The notes under the pieces: generated by a model | What the model was told of the DNA's origin: nothing | What the model saw: the letters and a program-made list of their open reading frames with translations, nothing else | Databases searched by the model: none | In this document: positions 1-47,145 of the stretch, piece by piece | Numbering within the stretch: the stretch's first letter is position 1 | Layout of the letters: every line of letters starts with the position of its first letter | Program-made: the position numbers and the translations under genes | Source: Amphiura filiformis | Taxonomy: Eukaryota; Echinodermata; Ophiuroidea; Amphilepidida; Amphiuridae | DNA: 64,000 nt | Assembly: GCF_039555335.1 (NCBI RefSeq) | Contig: NC_092642.1 | Span: 12,312,743 to 12,376,742, forward strand | Direction: 5' to 3'

Positions 1-528
1 TGATAAGAAGCAATCCCTCAGAGAGCATCGTCCACACAGTGAATCGGCTTTCACCAACTTCTATTATATGTGTCATGCATATGGTTATGTCATTGTGGCA
101 TAATAGTCCTGGGAGTCAGTTACAATAAAATCAATTGCTGGTACCCAGCTATGTGGCACGTAATATTGCCTTATGAACTGCACAGTTGCTGATCCTTGAT
201 ACAAATGGTATAGTAAATGTCTAAAAAACTACCTCTGTCAAATTTGATCTCCTTGACATAACGAGGATCTGAAATTGTATTTAAGAATGACTGTCCTGTA
301 TCTTTAAATGAGTTCCAAACAGACAAAAGTCACAGAGGTCGCATGTTCAAATCCTGGTTGAGGAATTATTTTTATTGGCCAACTTGATTGAACAATTTTC
401 AATCAAAACCTCTGTTATGGTTGTTTTGTGTACTTCAGGAAGTTATTGAGGTCATTTCTGTTCTAAAATTTAATACTGGTGAATGTAATTATATGGAAGT
501 GTGTCTTAAATTTCATCCTTGTTTGCAG

Positions 529-35666
<35,138 letters not shown>

Positions 35667-36030
35667 GCCGCCTGTGAAAATTCTGTCGTGCCAAAGTAAA
35701 CAAAAGATTGGTATCTATATATAGGATGTCTTCTGTCTGTCACATATTTGTAGCTATACAGGAAATTTGAGCGTGCGTGATGAGTTGGAATGTACGTGCG
35801 CCCTCTTTTTGCAATACCAAAGACGATAGATTGTATTATTTACTTCAGTGCGGGTGATTTGTACACTTTGGGACGATATCTTTGACGACGAAGGTTGTGA
35901 TAGGATATTGGTATAGTTTGCAAACTGCAATTAATATGCAGTGCCTTTTGGCATCCACATTTGCAGATGTTGACAAAATAAAGACTTATTTCCATCTAGT
36001 GTCAGCTATATGTGGTGACATAGGAAGGTA
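35667..36030 (+). promoter_or_regulatory. WDFY3: WDFY3 3' UTR start with candidate poly(A) signal
   Basis: Non-coding sequence follows the WDFY3 stop. The first canonical AATAAA lies at 35,977-35,982 and is followed by a GT-rich stretch, a plausible cleavage region. Further AATAAA hexamers occur near 37,023, 38,993, 39,550, 43,351 and 44,651, so longer 3' UTR forms are possible; vertebrate WDFY3 is known for a long 3' UTR. The end of the transcript cannot be fixed from sequence. Confidence 0.5.
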
Positions 36031-37032
36031 TTGCTCAACTCCCTGTTAAAAACGTAAATAGTCATGGTGTCATGTAAATTTAAGAAACGCAATGTACAAT
36101 AGTCGCCTTTTGTTTTTATGTGAACTTTGTATTATTTCTCAAGACATCCAAGTCTATAGTCTGATCAGCACTAAATAGGCGAGAATTATTTCACTTTTGT
36201 TACTACACCAGAAAAGCATATCTCTTTTTGGTCAACCATGTATTTGGTTTAAGTTTGTTTGTATAGAATGAAGCAAAATACACTTTAGGTAATCCGTCTT
36301 TTTAATTTTATAGCTGCAATATCACCAAGCATGACTCAATCTATTAACATTGACATCAATCTAATGTAATAAGAGCCGTCAATTTGGTGCTGATCAGAGT
36401 ATAAAGGGCAGCGGTTCTTGAAATGCCCTCCTTCAGTAACTTAGTTACCCAATGGACGACCATTGTACATAGAACTTATTTCCATGAACAAAAATTGTCA
36501 CATCCTTATTTTTATTTTTTGCACCATACTGCAATGTATAAATTTGTTAGCAAATCTAAATGCTTCCTCCTGTATTATGGTCAATTCTTGTTTGTATATA
36601 GATAGAGTATATCTAAAGAACTTTACTTTTAACAACTTGGACGCAAGACAAAGGTTCAGATGTGTCTGATAGTACACATGAGTTTTTTTGTATAATTACA
36701 GACAGTTAAAGGGGAATTCAGATATTTAAGATCAAGAGTGGTGATATATGTATGTTTGATACAAACCAAATATATGACACAAAACCTGTATAAGTCAGTG
36801 TGGAGGAAGAGCACAGATTATGCTCATTATAATGATCTCAAAATGTCAGTACGCTAGAATTGAATGGGTACCCTTCGTAATTATTGTCAAGTTAACTTAA
36901 TTTTGCTAATCGATCAATTTGTGGAGTAGCAGTTTGGTATAACATTACTTCTTTTAGTACAAAATTGCAAAATATATATATACATTACATTACAGAATTT
37001 TTTCCTGAACTAACACTAAAGAAATAAATTGT

Positions 37033-37394
37033 CTGCATACTTAAATTGTCAGCAAGTGTTTTATAAGGCTGTTGTATGCAGATGATGTGCAGTGTAAAGC
37101 TGCTATATCTTCTTTGTATGCCGCACATGACTACTAATAGAGATGCATGTTGATCTGCATACTTTAATTGTCAGCAAGTGTTTTATAAGGCTGTTGTATG
37201 CAGATGATGTGCAGTGTAAAGCTGCTATATCTTCTTTGTGTGCTGCACATGACTACTAATAGAGATGCATGTTGATCTGCATACTTTAATTGTCAGCAAG
37301 TGTTTTATAAGGCTGTTGTATGCAGATGATGTGCAGTGTAAAGCTGCAATATCTTCTTTGTATGCCGCACATGAGAGAGATGCATGCTGAGCTG
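37033..37394. repeat. 122-bp tandem repeat, three copies, downstream of WDFY3
   Basis: Units start at 37,033, 37,155 and 37,277, each beginning CTGCATACTT and containing GTCAGCAAGTGTTTTATAAG and GATGATGTGCAGTGTAAAGC. The copies are nearly identical, which suggests a recent expansion; the third is slightly shortened. It may lie in a long WDFY3 3' UTR. Confidence 0.85.
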
Positions 37395-38433
37395 CTATTA
37401 TTATGTAATTTGTACTATCCAACAATGATAACATTCCATTGGGGATAACATTCCATTTGGGAAAAGGGAAAGTATAGAGATAGGTATTACTTAGACATAT
37501 ATGAGCCTTTGTGTTGTGTCCAGTGTTGCAGTTTGTAAACTATGTAATGATAGTTTAAACACAGATATAGCAATGCAAGATATTGTATGTGTATGGTTAT
37601 CAAGATTAATGTAAGAGTTCTGGGTTTGTAAGCACAGGTGGTTTTCCTGTTTAATGTGTTCACATGTAACAACCTCCTACAAAGTGGCATTGGGGGAAGG
37701 GTAAATTCAGAAGTTGTTTATGGAAATGCAACTCATCAAATTATGTTAAAAATTGTTCAATAACAAATGAATTTCTTAATGAAAGCTTTAGTTTTATTTG
37801 ATTAACAAAGTGATGATTTGTAATGTACATCATTTATTAAAAGCTAACAATTTTAATCTGAAATATATTTGGGAAGTCAAAACGGTAACTTTGTTCTTGT
37901 GTTACTAAAGGCAAATCATAATATATGTTCTGGTGTCTTATGTTGTGAAATGATTTGGTGTTTGAAGTGTTACGGCACATTATCTGTGGCATCATGTCAA
38001 ATAGATCAGAAAAAGTGATATATTTTTTTCTTCCAACGTTTTCAGTTATTATTTCTCATACAGATATCAATTTAGGGAACAACCCAAAACGTTGATGATG
38101 TCCTATAAAGGAAACTAGTTTGGTTAGCAAGGGAGAGGGTTAAAAATGTTGATTACGGTTCTCCTATGCCCTTAAAAAACATCAATGTTTTTTTTGACCC
38201 AGAAGGGATTTTTGTTACAGAAGGGATGACGGGGGGTGTTGGCTATGAAACAGATCTAGTTAAGTTTATGGGACATCATCAATGTATTGAGTTGTTTTCT
38301 AAATGTATGTGTAGTTCCTCGCTAACTAACTTCAAATGCTGTACACTTCAAAGTAAAGCTGTACTGGGTATATCTAATAATTCAGGTACTGTAGTTAGCA
38401 GGTAGATCCCAGATTAGTCAGCCCTGTGTGTTA

Positions 38434-38912
38434 TACTATTCCAGTTGAAATCCATACCCCCTCCCTAGACTGCTTCCCTCAGTCATCAACCGTCTGGATT
38501 GACGACTGAGAAAACTGTGGAAAAAAAGTGACGGATTTTGCAACAGGATTCCTGTGGCATAGAGCATGCGCAGTTGTGTCCAAATTGACCTTTTGACCGA
38601 GTTTGTTGTTTTTAGAAGTTCAGAGCGCGATCTTGTCACAGCGGTGCGGTACAGCGATGCGGTACACGGGCGCCGCTAGTCGGTCGCGCTACGGCGCACA
38701 ACCAAAATCGCATTGAATAGTTTTCAGAAGTCCGTCATGATATGGACGGTAAGATAATCAGTCGTCACTACGAAGCATGCAGTACAAGCAAAGTGTAGAC
38801 AGCTGATTGGAATTAGTATGGGTGACTCTAGTTGAAATTAATACCCTGTGTGCAGGAGATTAAGTCATGCCTTTCACATGGGGTGTATGGAGATCAACTG
38901 GAATAGCCTGGT
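38434..38912. mobile_element. GGGCTATTCCAG-family MITE with an internal insertion
   Basis: The left end (CTATTCCAGTTGAAATCC) and right end (ATCAACTGGAATAGCC) of the family are both present but about 480 bp apart. The extra 350 bp (about 38,465-38,825) are unrelated and GC-richer. Confidence 0.5.
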
Positions 38913-39379
38913 TTTGGAAATCCACCATATTGGATTGGTATGCATGTGGACCAAAATAATGTACCGTGGCATTTATTTTTTTATGAAAGAAGGAAATAAA
39001 TCAAACAATAACTTTGGTTTTAGGGACCAACCCAAAAGATAGATGACATCCTGTAAACCCAACTAGTTTGGTTTCACAGCTGACCCATTCCATCCCCGTA
39101 ACAAAACCGAAAATGGGTCAAAATAACATTGATGTGTTTTTTTAAGAGAGCAGGAGAAACGTAATCAACATATTTATAGGACGTCATCGATCTTTCAGTT
39201 TGTTCCCTTACAGCATGAGTGTTAGTAAGGTTTGCTTACGTGCATAACATGTTACATCGAAAATCCAAAATTTACTGTGCCCATGGGGCAATAATCAGGA
39301 GGTAGTCTTCTTTCCCTTCCATGAGTGACAATCAAAAATAATTTATTAGTTAGCCCAGTGGAAATTACATGGATATTGC

Positions 39380-39712
39380 CCGGGTGTCACTCCCATTGTG
39401 GCCTGTACACCATCCGCGATAATAAAAACGTGTAAAAAGGGTAGGCACGATACGCGCGTATCGTGTTCAGGGTGTCAAAAACATGAAAAATTGGGGGAAA
39501 AAGGGTAGCGCAATTGCTAATACGCAGAAATGAAATTTAGGGTTTGCAATGTGATGTAAGGAATAAAATCCCTGTTAAAGGTGTGAAAACAGGTGCATGT
39601 TAACTATTTAGGGTATCGTTTTAGCTAATGGTTAAATCCTTGTTTAGGGTGTTTTTCAAAAGTGGATTATCGCGGATGGTGTACAGGCCACAATGGGAGT
39701 GAACCCCCGGGT
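39380..39712. mobile_element. 333-bp MITE with 7-bp flanking repeat
   Basis: The ends are long inverted copies containing CTCCCATTGTGGCCTGTACA and ACCATCCGCGATAAT. They are flanked by ATATTGC on both sides (39,373-39,379 and 39,713-39,719). The interior is built of GGGTGT-like phrases. The near 8-bp duplication and CCGGG ends may point to hAT, but the family is not certain. Confidence 0.75.
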
Positions 39713-39758
39713 ATATTGCAAATGATTTGGTTATTTGTCTTTATATATTATGTCTTAT

Positions 39759-39932
39759 TGGGCTATTCCAGTTGAAATCTGTATACCCCCTGGATGGAAG
39801 TCATGACCTTAATCTTAATCTTCCACACAGGGAGTGTGTATTTCAAATGGTTACCTGAATAGGTGACTCCCATTTGAAATTGACACTCCCTGTATGGGAT
39901 ATTAAGGTCATGTCTTTCAACTGGAATAGCCC
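39759..39932. mobile_element. GGGCTATTCCAG-family MITE, full copy
   Basis: Both ends (GGGCTATTCCAGTTGAAAT and its inverse) and the paired inner blocks CACACAGGGAGTGT and GATATTAAGGTCATG are present. Confidence 0.75.
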
Positions 39933-40143
39933 ATTTTCTATTTCCCACCAAGAGTCTGCTGTATTATAGTGTGTATAGAAACTTTATTTGTATATTTTAT
40001 TTATTAATTTCACAATATCTTCCTTATTTTGTTGTATTCTTTAAGTGGACTCAAACACCTTGGATTCAATTCATCAAAGCTGTTGACTAGGTTATCAAAA
40101 GCAAGTGACGACAAAGGTTACTAATTCTCATAATGTAATATAT

Positions 40144-40390
40144 GATGCGATCAAGCAAAATCAGTCAGAACTCGGAAATATTACATTTTCAGTTTCTTAT
40201 AGGATAGTAAAAAGCATTTACAAAGCTGGATTTTGCAGAAAACACCATTGAAATTGAGCAAACAGTTCCAAAGGTACAAGCAATTAAAGAGTTACCAAAA
40301 CAAGAGGAAACAAAAGGAAATGTTTCCTTTGTTTGGCTATATCTCAAAATCAATATTTCTGAGTTCCGACTGATTTTGCTTGATCGCATC
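40144..40390. mobile_element. Palindromic MITE, 247 bp
   Basis: Inverted ends of 35-40 bp begin GATGCGATCAAGCAAAATC on both sides. The flanks are AT-rich (ATAT), so the target duplication cannot be fixed. Confidence 0.75.
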
Positions 40391-41755
40391 ACATATTATG
40401 TTATTGTAACAAATCCTATCAAATCCTATTTGTTTCAATTGTAAATTTTTGTTGAAACTTTCGATGGATTTTGCTAGAGATAATACTCTGAAGTTTGGTT
40501 GATGTCCAAATGGAAGAATATCCCTGGTTAAGGTGTACTTTATAAACTGCATTTGTAATTAGAATGTTAGCTCTTTGTTTGAAGCAATAAATTATGGGAA
40601 TATTTTAGGGCAACAGCAATTTTGTTTGCAATTTGACAAATAGAATTGAACTGTTACGTGCAAGAAGGTTGCATCTTATCATCATTATACACTTCTAACC
40701 ATCTTGCATCTAGCAGCACTCCATAGTGCCACCTGACACGACTGAGAGAGAGAATCTATGAAATACACAACCCACTACTTCAGCATCATGTTTGTATTGG
40801 ATGATCTGAACACGCATAAGTACTTTATTTTTTTTTTAATATATGGCTGGTCCATATATTCAATACATCTTGAATCAAATTTCTGTTCAATATTTTTTAG
40901 TACAGCTAGGGTATTGGTATATGGGGTTTTCCTTCATGTAAGGGTTCATACATAGAATAGAGTGATTGTCAAGACATCATTATTCATTTCAGAATTACAC
41001 AGCTGTATAAGCAATCAATGATGTCCTGACAATTACAGGCTAACTATGTGTCATACTTACCCAATGCATGAGGGATGTGCCATGTTATGTTTTTACTTTT
41101 TAGATAAGCAATTTTTGTAAGGCTTGAATTAATATACATTCCATATGAAGACAAGGTACAAGTAAAAAAGTAAGCGTACAAGTGTGCCACCAAGGTTAAT
41201 ATATAAGAGCACACAAATAAAGTGCATAATAATATTATACTATGTGAACGGTGAAGCTTAACAAACATGCAGGTTATCTCAAGATGATTAATACAACCGG
41301 TAAACGATTTCTAATATTGCAGCAGAAATATAACACTAAAGTTGAGCATTGTTTTTGTTTTGTTTTTTTAATCTAAAGGGTTTAATGCAAAGATTGATCT
41401 TGTGAATTGCAAGTTATGTAAATAATAATTGTTATCTTAATCTTGCAATAGTCAAGTGAAATAACATTGAAACTTTCACATGAATGGGAACAAGTCCTTT
41501 TTATACGCACACCTAGCAGTATGGTTATGGAGGTGCATTACACTGGTACCAATTAGTGGTTATATTCATAAAGCACATGAAGAATTTCCTTTTAATGTTT
41601 GATGTAACTAGCGTGCCCCAGAAAGTTATATGCAGTCTAACCTCTTTTATGTGGCCATGATGGGATCAAGAATTGGCTGGATAAGTATAAATCCATATAA
41701 GTGAGCTATGTTTAGCTATGCACTGAATGTCCAAAGTGCTCAAATTAGGACCAAA

Positions 41756-42060
41756 AATAATAATAATAATAATAATAAAGAAACATTTATGAAGCGCTTA
41801 AAACATAAGTCGCTAAGCGCTTTACAAAGTATGCCCTAATACAAAATTATACAACAAATTACAAGTACAACAAATATGATATACCGGTAGCGATTTACAA
41901 AGCATAGGCCCTTAATACAAATTTTACATATCAAAATAACATAAACTACAGGAAGCATCAAACATGATTATAGCGATTTACAAAGCATACAAAATTACAT
42001 ATCAAATAACATCAAAACTACAGCAAGCATGACTTTGAATATGGGGTCAGTGCACTCCTA
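41756..42060. repeat. (AAT)n-headed interspersed repeat
   Basis: An (AAT)n run (41,758-41,778) is followed by AAGCGCTTAAAACATAAG, TAAGCGCTTTACAAAG and then several repeats of GCGATTTACAAAGCAT. Repeats with AGCGCTTTACAAA near an AAT tract are frequent in marine invertebrate genomes. It could be the end of a LINE or SINE. Confidence 0.4.
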
Positions 42061-42182
42061 TGAAGATTACAGAGCTGAATAACAGAGACATGCGTATAAG
42101 TGGTCCGGATAAGGGAGGTAGGACTGTATGTTTTTCCATCAGTCCGGTTTTAGGTAGTCATTTTGCCCAATTAAATCTTCAT

Positions 42183-42326
42183 TGGGTTAGTCCGGTTGAA
42201 CTCCATACACCCCTGTGGAAGACATGACAAAGATGATATGACCTTAATCTCCCACACAGGTATATATTGGAAGATTAAGGTCTGGTCTTCCATAGGGGTG
42301 TATTGATTTCTACTGGAATAGCCCAA
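42183..42326. mobile_element. GGGCTATTCCAG-family MITE, full copy
   Basis: The left end is diverged (GGGTTAGTCCGGTTGAACTC) and the right end is standard (TACTGGAATAGCCC). The central spacer is shorter than in other copies. A further half copy follows at 42,777-42,845. Confidence 0.65.
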
Positions 42327-43008
42327 TGGTTCCACCAATTTCATTTTTAAGCTTACACCCACTGTATGGCAAGCTATTATTTTCATATCTATTTATTGTC
42401 ATGTGATATGGTATCTCACGCCGTTATGTTGAAAAGTATGAGATGAGTGGACCAATGCCAAGAAAAATTTGTATCCCTCTTTATAAAATGCAAGTAATGT
42501 GTGGATTTTACTATAAAATGTGCAAAGTATTGGAAGCCAAAATATATTGAATAGCACTTTTAAATGTATCCCAGTATCAGCCACATTGTAATGCTTATGT
42601 AATGTCCTGGTCTCATGATAACATACGGGTCCAAAAGTCAAAATGTATTTGGGTTTTTTACACTAGAATTAAGAAATACTGGTGTTCTTCAACCAAAATT
42701 GTCTTTATCAATCAAAGTCGGACTAACAAGACTACTGATTCCTGTTATGACTGTTAACATTGTAATCTACATATAATGGGCTATTCCACTTGAAATCCAT
42801 ACTCCACCCTATGGAAGACATGACTTCAATATCCCACACACACTATGAACCACGATGCTCTCATCCCAGCGGCATAGTTCAATAACCTTTAAGTTTTTGT
42901 ACCCAAATTTTCAAAGGTCATTTTCAAATGTGCAATGAAATTTATCTTATTTTGTAGACTGTATCTATCAAAACTTGCTGGTGGGATTTTCCATTAAGAA
43001 TGTTTTGG

Positions 43009-43199
43009 ATGGGCTATTTCAGTTGACATCCAGACACCCCTATGGAAGACATGACCATAATCTTCCAAACGGAGTGTGAATTTGAAATGGGTTACCTAAA
43101 CGGATGACTCCACTTGAAATCTACACCCCCATGTGTGGGAGATAAATGTCATGTCTTTCATAGGGGGTGTATGGATTTGTATTATCTGGAGTAGTCTGA
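43009..43199. mobile_element. GGGCTATTCCAG-family MITE, full copy
   Basis: Both ends and both inner blocks are present. The right end is diverged (ATCTGGAGTAGTC). Confidence 0.65.
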
Positions 43200-43585
43200 T
43201 GTGGTGTAAATTGCCATATATGGGCTGGGTCGTTAATGTCAGAGAAAGCAAAGTTGCTCAAATGTGCGGGGAGCCTCAGCATGTCAGTCATGTCTCAAAC
43301 CTGAACTTTTAAAACACTTTATAGCCATTTAAAAGTGAAATATTATTTAAAACAATAAATTAAATAGGACTAAATTGTACCGATGTCAATTAAACTTTGT
43401 TCAGCAATGCACACAGTAAGAGTAGACTAGTTCCTGAGGAAAGAGAGATGCAAATGTAGTAAGTGATGTTGTTGCATACATGTAGGTAGAATTCTTAACA
43501 AAGGAACATATACATTTAGAGTTGCCGTTTTCATCACAATCACTAAATATGTGGGATTAATTCATATCATATCATGCCAGAACTT

Positions 43586-43740
43586 AGCGTCGTTGGGCAG
43601 GAAAAACCTGTGTCGTTGGTCCCTGAACATGTTTAAAGCTAAAACTACTATGTAACCTGTTGGCAGTTTTGTTTTAAACATGTTCAAGGGCTGCAAGTAC
43701 ATAAGAGGTTTTTCCTACCGAACGATGATAGCATCTTTTT
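43586..43740. repeat. Degenerate hairpin around GAACATGTTTAAA
   Basis: AGGAAAAACCT and CCCTGAACATGTTTAAA on the left match, inverted, TTTAAACATGTTCAAGGG and AGGTTTTTCCT on the right. It is probably another worn MITE. Confidence 0.4.
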
Positions 43741-44034
43741 ATTTCATTGTTAGTTACGACTTTTTTGCATCCTAGTGGTGATCTATTTAGGGCTCAGTGC
43801 AGCACTTCTCATCTCCAGTTTGGCAATTTTGAAAATAATTTAGGCCTTTATATATAAAGGCTGTTTCACTGGTGTGTGGTTTTATTGTGGTCAGTTGAAA
43901 TGAACATGTAGTTGTTGTCACGGGAAACGCCATTATATTCTGAAAATTTGGGTACAAAGATTTTCGCCAAAATGGAGATGGTTAATACTAAATGAATTGT
44001 TGTGCTGAGCCCTTGATATGTACATGTAATGGGC

Positions 44035-44215
44035 TGGGCTATTCCAGTTGAAATCCATACACCCCCTATGAAAGTCATGACCTTAATCTCCCACACAGGG
44101 TGTGTGAATTTCAAATGAGTCGACCTGAACGGGTGACTTGAATTGAAATTCACACGCTGGGAGATTAAGGTCATGACTTTCATAGGGGTGTATGTATTTC
44201 AAGTGGAATAGCCCA
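44035..44215. mobile_element. GGGCTATTCCAG-family MITE, best-preserved copy
   Basis: The ends are GGCTATTCCAGTTGAAAT and its near-exact inverse. Each arm runs on with CCATACACCCCCTATG, GTCATGACCTTAATC and TCCCACACAGG. The arms are about 80 bp around a short centre. No coding content, so it is non-autonomous. Confidence 0.8.
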
Positions 44216-44933
44216 ATATGTCATGAAGATGGGAAACATGTAGCATAAGGTTACAAGGTCTTGAGTTGCAACCAAACTGTTAGGAAATATAAGTATGTTT
44301 TTTTGGGTTTTTTTTGGTTTCTTGATATTTTTTTAATTCATGTTTAAAAACGAATGTGGGAAAATAATGAGGTTTTATTGTGGGGGGTGTTTTGCCTTTA
44401 AATGGCTGTGGAAAATACTTCTGGGTTAAGATTTGACATGCACTGAAGTTCAAGCAAATGTGTGCAGTACTGTACAGAAAATTGTTGGAAATATATTTGC
44501 ATTTTATTTATTCACTTCCAGTTATTAGCAACTGCCCACCACAAGTTGTGTGTGCACTGCCAGGTGAAAAAGACAGAATAAGGAATATTTTCAGCCCTGT
44601 TTTGCAAGAGTAATTTTTGTTAGATTTTTTGTTATTTTTTGTGATGGATGAAAAATAAAAGGAAAATGGAACAAAGTTATGAATGAGGTAACATGATGTG
44701 TTAATGCATCCCAGGTACTATTGCTCGCAAAGAGATCAAACTTATAAGTGTTGCCATGTTAGACATGTCCAGTTGCCTTGTTGCATAAATTATATCTATT
44801 TTCAGTTCATTCAATAATTCCCTACAACTCAAAACTTGTACATGTTTTTTGTATGAATGGCTCAGTGTAACCATGGTAATACTCCATGGTGTAACCTTTG
44901 TGAATCCATAAAAACTAATAATGTGAAAACTGA

Positions 44934-45107
44934 ACTATTCCAGTTGAAAATCCAACATCACATATGGAAGATATTACCATAATCTTCCCACACAGGGGTG
45001 TAAATTTCAAATGGAGTCACCCATTCAGATAACCCCACTCGTCCTGTGTTGAAGATTAAGGTTATGTCTTTCATAGGGGGTGTAAGGATTTCAACTAGAA
45101 TAAGCCA
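44934..45107. mobile_element. GGGCTATTCCAG-family MITE, full copy
   Basis: Both ends are present with small changes (CTATTCCAGTTGAAAATCC; AACTAGAATAAGCC). It is the last copy before the tRNA array. Confidence 0.7.
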
Positions 45108-46149
45108 ATGGTTATTGATATAATATTACATAATTATTATTATAATAAAGGGGCCAGATGATTTATTGAAATAAATTTGTGTAAGTACATATGCTGTATA
45201 TATTCAATATAATATTATTGTGAATTGAGTATATATAATAAATCCCTGCAATATATGTCTCATATTGTGGTCAAACTATGATTTGTATATAAATATATGA
45301 TAATTATAAGAAAGTTAATATTCTTTATTCATGACCTTGCCAGCACTTTTAAAGGGAATTTTTTTGGTGGCCACATTTAAAAGTTGATGTGGTTATTATT
45401 ATCAGAAGTGAGAGACTAAAATAATAAAAACAATTTATGTAAAAGCAAAGTGTTTGTTTTGCGACTCTTTCATTGTGTGCCAACTGCATGTGTTCATAGA
45501 CATTTTTTTTCTTGCCCATTGAGGACATTTTTATTTTTGTTTTTCATACTAAACATAAACTTTATGACCCCCTGATCATGGGCGTCAATCCTGGGGATGT
45601 GCCCCCCCCCCCCACCTTTCAGTAAAATTACCCATTTTGTATTCTTGTCAGCCACCTTTTGACAATTCGGGTTGATCTTCCCCCTCTCCACATTTCAAGC
45701 CGGATTGGCGCCAATGCCTCTGATCAAACTTTCACAGCATGATTCTTCTTGTCATAAGGATTCAGAAAAAAGTATAGTTTGACCTAGCTCTCATGCACAG
45801 TTCTTGAGTGAAGTATGCAAAAAGTGATGGCCATCTTGGATTTTGAATCTGCTAACATTTTATCCTAATAAATGATTCAAAGGGAGTAACTGCAAAAATG
45901 TTGGTACTTTACTTTGGGTATTGGATCCCTTAATTAGCTAGCAGGTTTTTCCATAATAAGTAACCCATAGGAGTGTATGTTCCAATTCTGTAGCTTGTAC
46001 GACCTTGGGCTCAACTCCCCATGGATTAATCCGCAATACTAATACTAGTACCCAAATGTAATATTGTAAAATATGTAAATATTGGGACTTTTGCTTACAT
46101 AGCCTAGACGAAACTGCAGAGCCTCAACCCTTCAAAGAATAAAAACTAG

Positions 46150-46242
46150 TGTCAGAAGACCAGAAAGCCCTATATAACGGATAACCATGCCGTAAGGATT
46201 GACCCTTGAGTCTGGCGCCTTAGACCACTCGGTCATCCTGAC
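46150..46242 (-). pseudogene. tRNA-Leu(CAA) pseudogene lacking the T arm and variable arm
   Basis: Five-prime half, anticodon CAA and intron are recognisable, but about 30 bp holding the B box, the T arm and most of the variable arm are deleted at a short AG microhomology. Without a B box it should not recruit TFIIIC. Flanks are L2 and a worn R2, so it is the outermost, oldest-looking copy. Confidence 0.85.
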
Positions 46243-46412
46243 AAGATATCAAGCACCCTCGAGATGGAATATTCCTCTAACGTAACAGATAAAAAAAAAA
46301 AACATGGATATGTATATCACGTTATCTTCCAGAATTTTGACAATTTATCAAAAATTATTTAAAAGGATTGTGAAACTTACCAATCTGACGAGTAAAATGA
46401 ACTTTAAATAAG

Positions 46413-46535
46413 TGTCAGAAGTGGGATTCGAACCCACGCCTCCATTCGGAGACCAGAAACCCCTATACAACACATAAACATGCCGTAAGGATTGAACCTT
46501 GAGTCTGGCGCCTTAGACCACTCGGCCATCCTGAC
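46413..46535 (-). tRNA. tRNA-Leu(CAA), 39-nt intron
   Basis: The sequence has a 7-bp acceptor stem (GTCAGGA with TTCTGAC), A box GGCCGAGTGGTCTAAGG, anticodon stem CCAGA/TCTGG around loop CTCAAGT (anticodon CAA), and a long class II variable arm TCTCCGAATGGAGG. The B box GGTTCGAATCC is present and the discriminator base is A. The intron follows position 37, as in animal tRNA-Leu(CAA). The mature length is 84 nt. Flanks are L1 and R1. No T4 terminator lies within the first 10 nt downstream; the first is about 17 nt away. Confidence 0.93.
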
Positions 46536-47096
46536 ACGATGCAAGTTTGTATTGAAATATCTCTTTCAAGTATTTTCCACAGACAAAGACGTACTACGGC
46601 AAACCGTCGGGGTCATTTCAGTTGCATCATGTAAAAACAGCATGAGTGATACGAAACACAATAAATGAATCTTCGTACAGTTTCATTGTTACTTCTGTAA
46701 CGTTTTAATAATTAAAGTGAGTCAACACAAATCAAAAAATTAATAAAACATAATAGTAATAGTATGGGAATTACGAAAGGACGTCTAATAATAATATGGG
46801 TTTCCGGTTGTAGTATTTTGATTAAATTATAACCTTTGAAATAACAGAAAAAGTAATATCAACAACTATCACGAAGGGTAGAAAAAAGAAGAAGGGAGGA
46901 GGGAGAGAGAAATGGGTAGAAAGAGGGGCAGGTAAATATATAAAAATATAGAAATGAGTTGGGCAGAGCGTGAGACAAATGCGTTCATTAAATTGCCATT
47001 CTTATCAGTTGATATTTCCATTTTACTACGAATGTTTTTGATAGTATTCTTCCATTTCACTGCTGAGCCTCAACCCATTAAAAGAGTAAAAAGATG

Positions 47097-47145
47097 TGTC
47101 AGAAGTGGGATTCGAACCCACGCCTCCATTCGGAGACCAGAAACC
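47097..47145 (-). pseudogene. 3' part of a tRNA-Leu(CAA) gene split by an insertion
   Basis: Carries the T arm, variable arm and the 3' side of the anticodon stem of the standard gene, and stops inside the intron border at CAGAAACC. The rest of a gene resumes at 48,377. The left flank is L2. Confidence 0.85.

Larger units (their letters stand above)
35983..46094. other. Region without a supported gene between WDFY3 and the tRNA array
   Basis: Apart from the tandem repeat, MITEs and simple repeats listed separately, I see no coding signal: open frames are short, overlap repeats and match nothing I recognise. Part may be WDFY3 3' UTR. A C run at 45,602-45,613 lies in an unassigned stretch. Confidence 0.6.
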
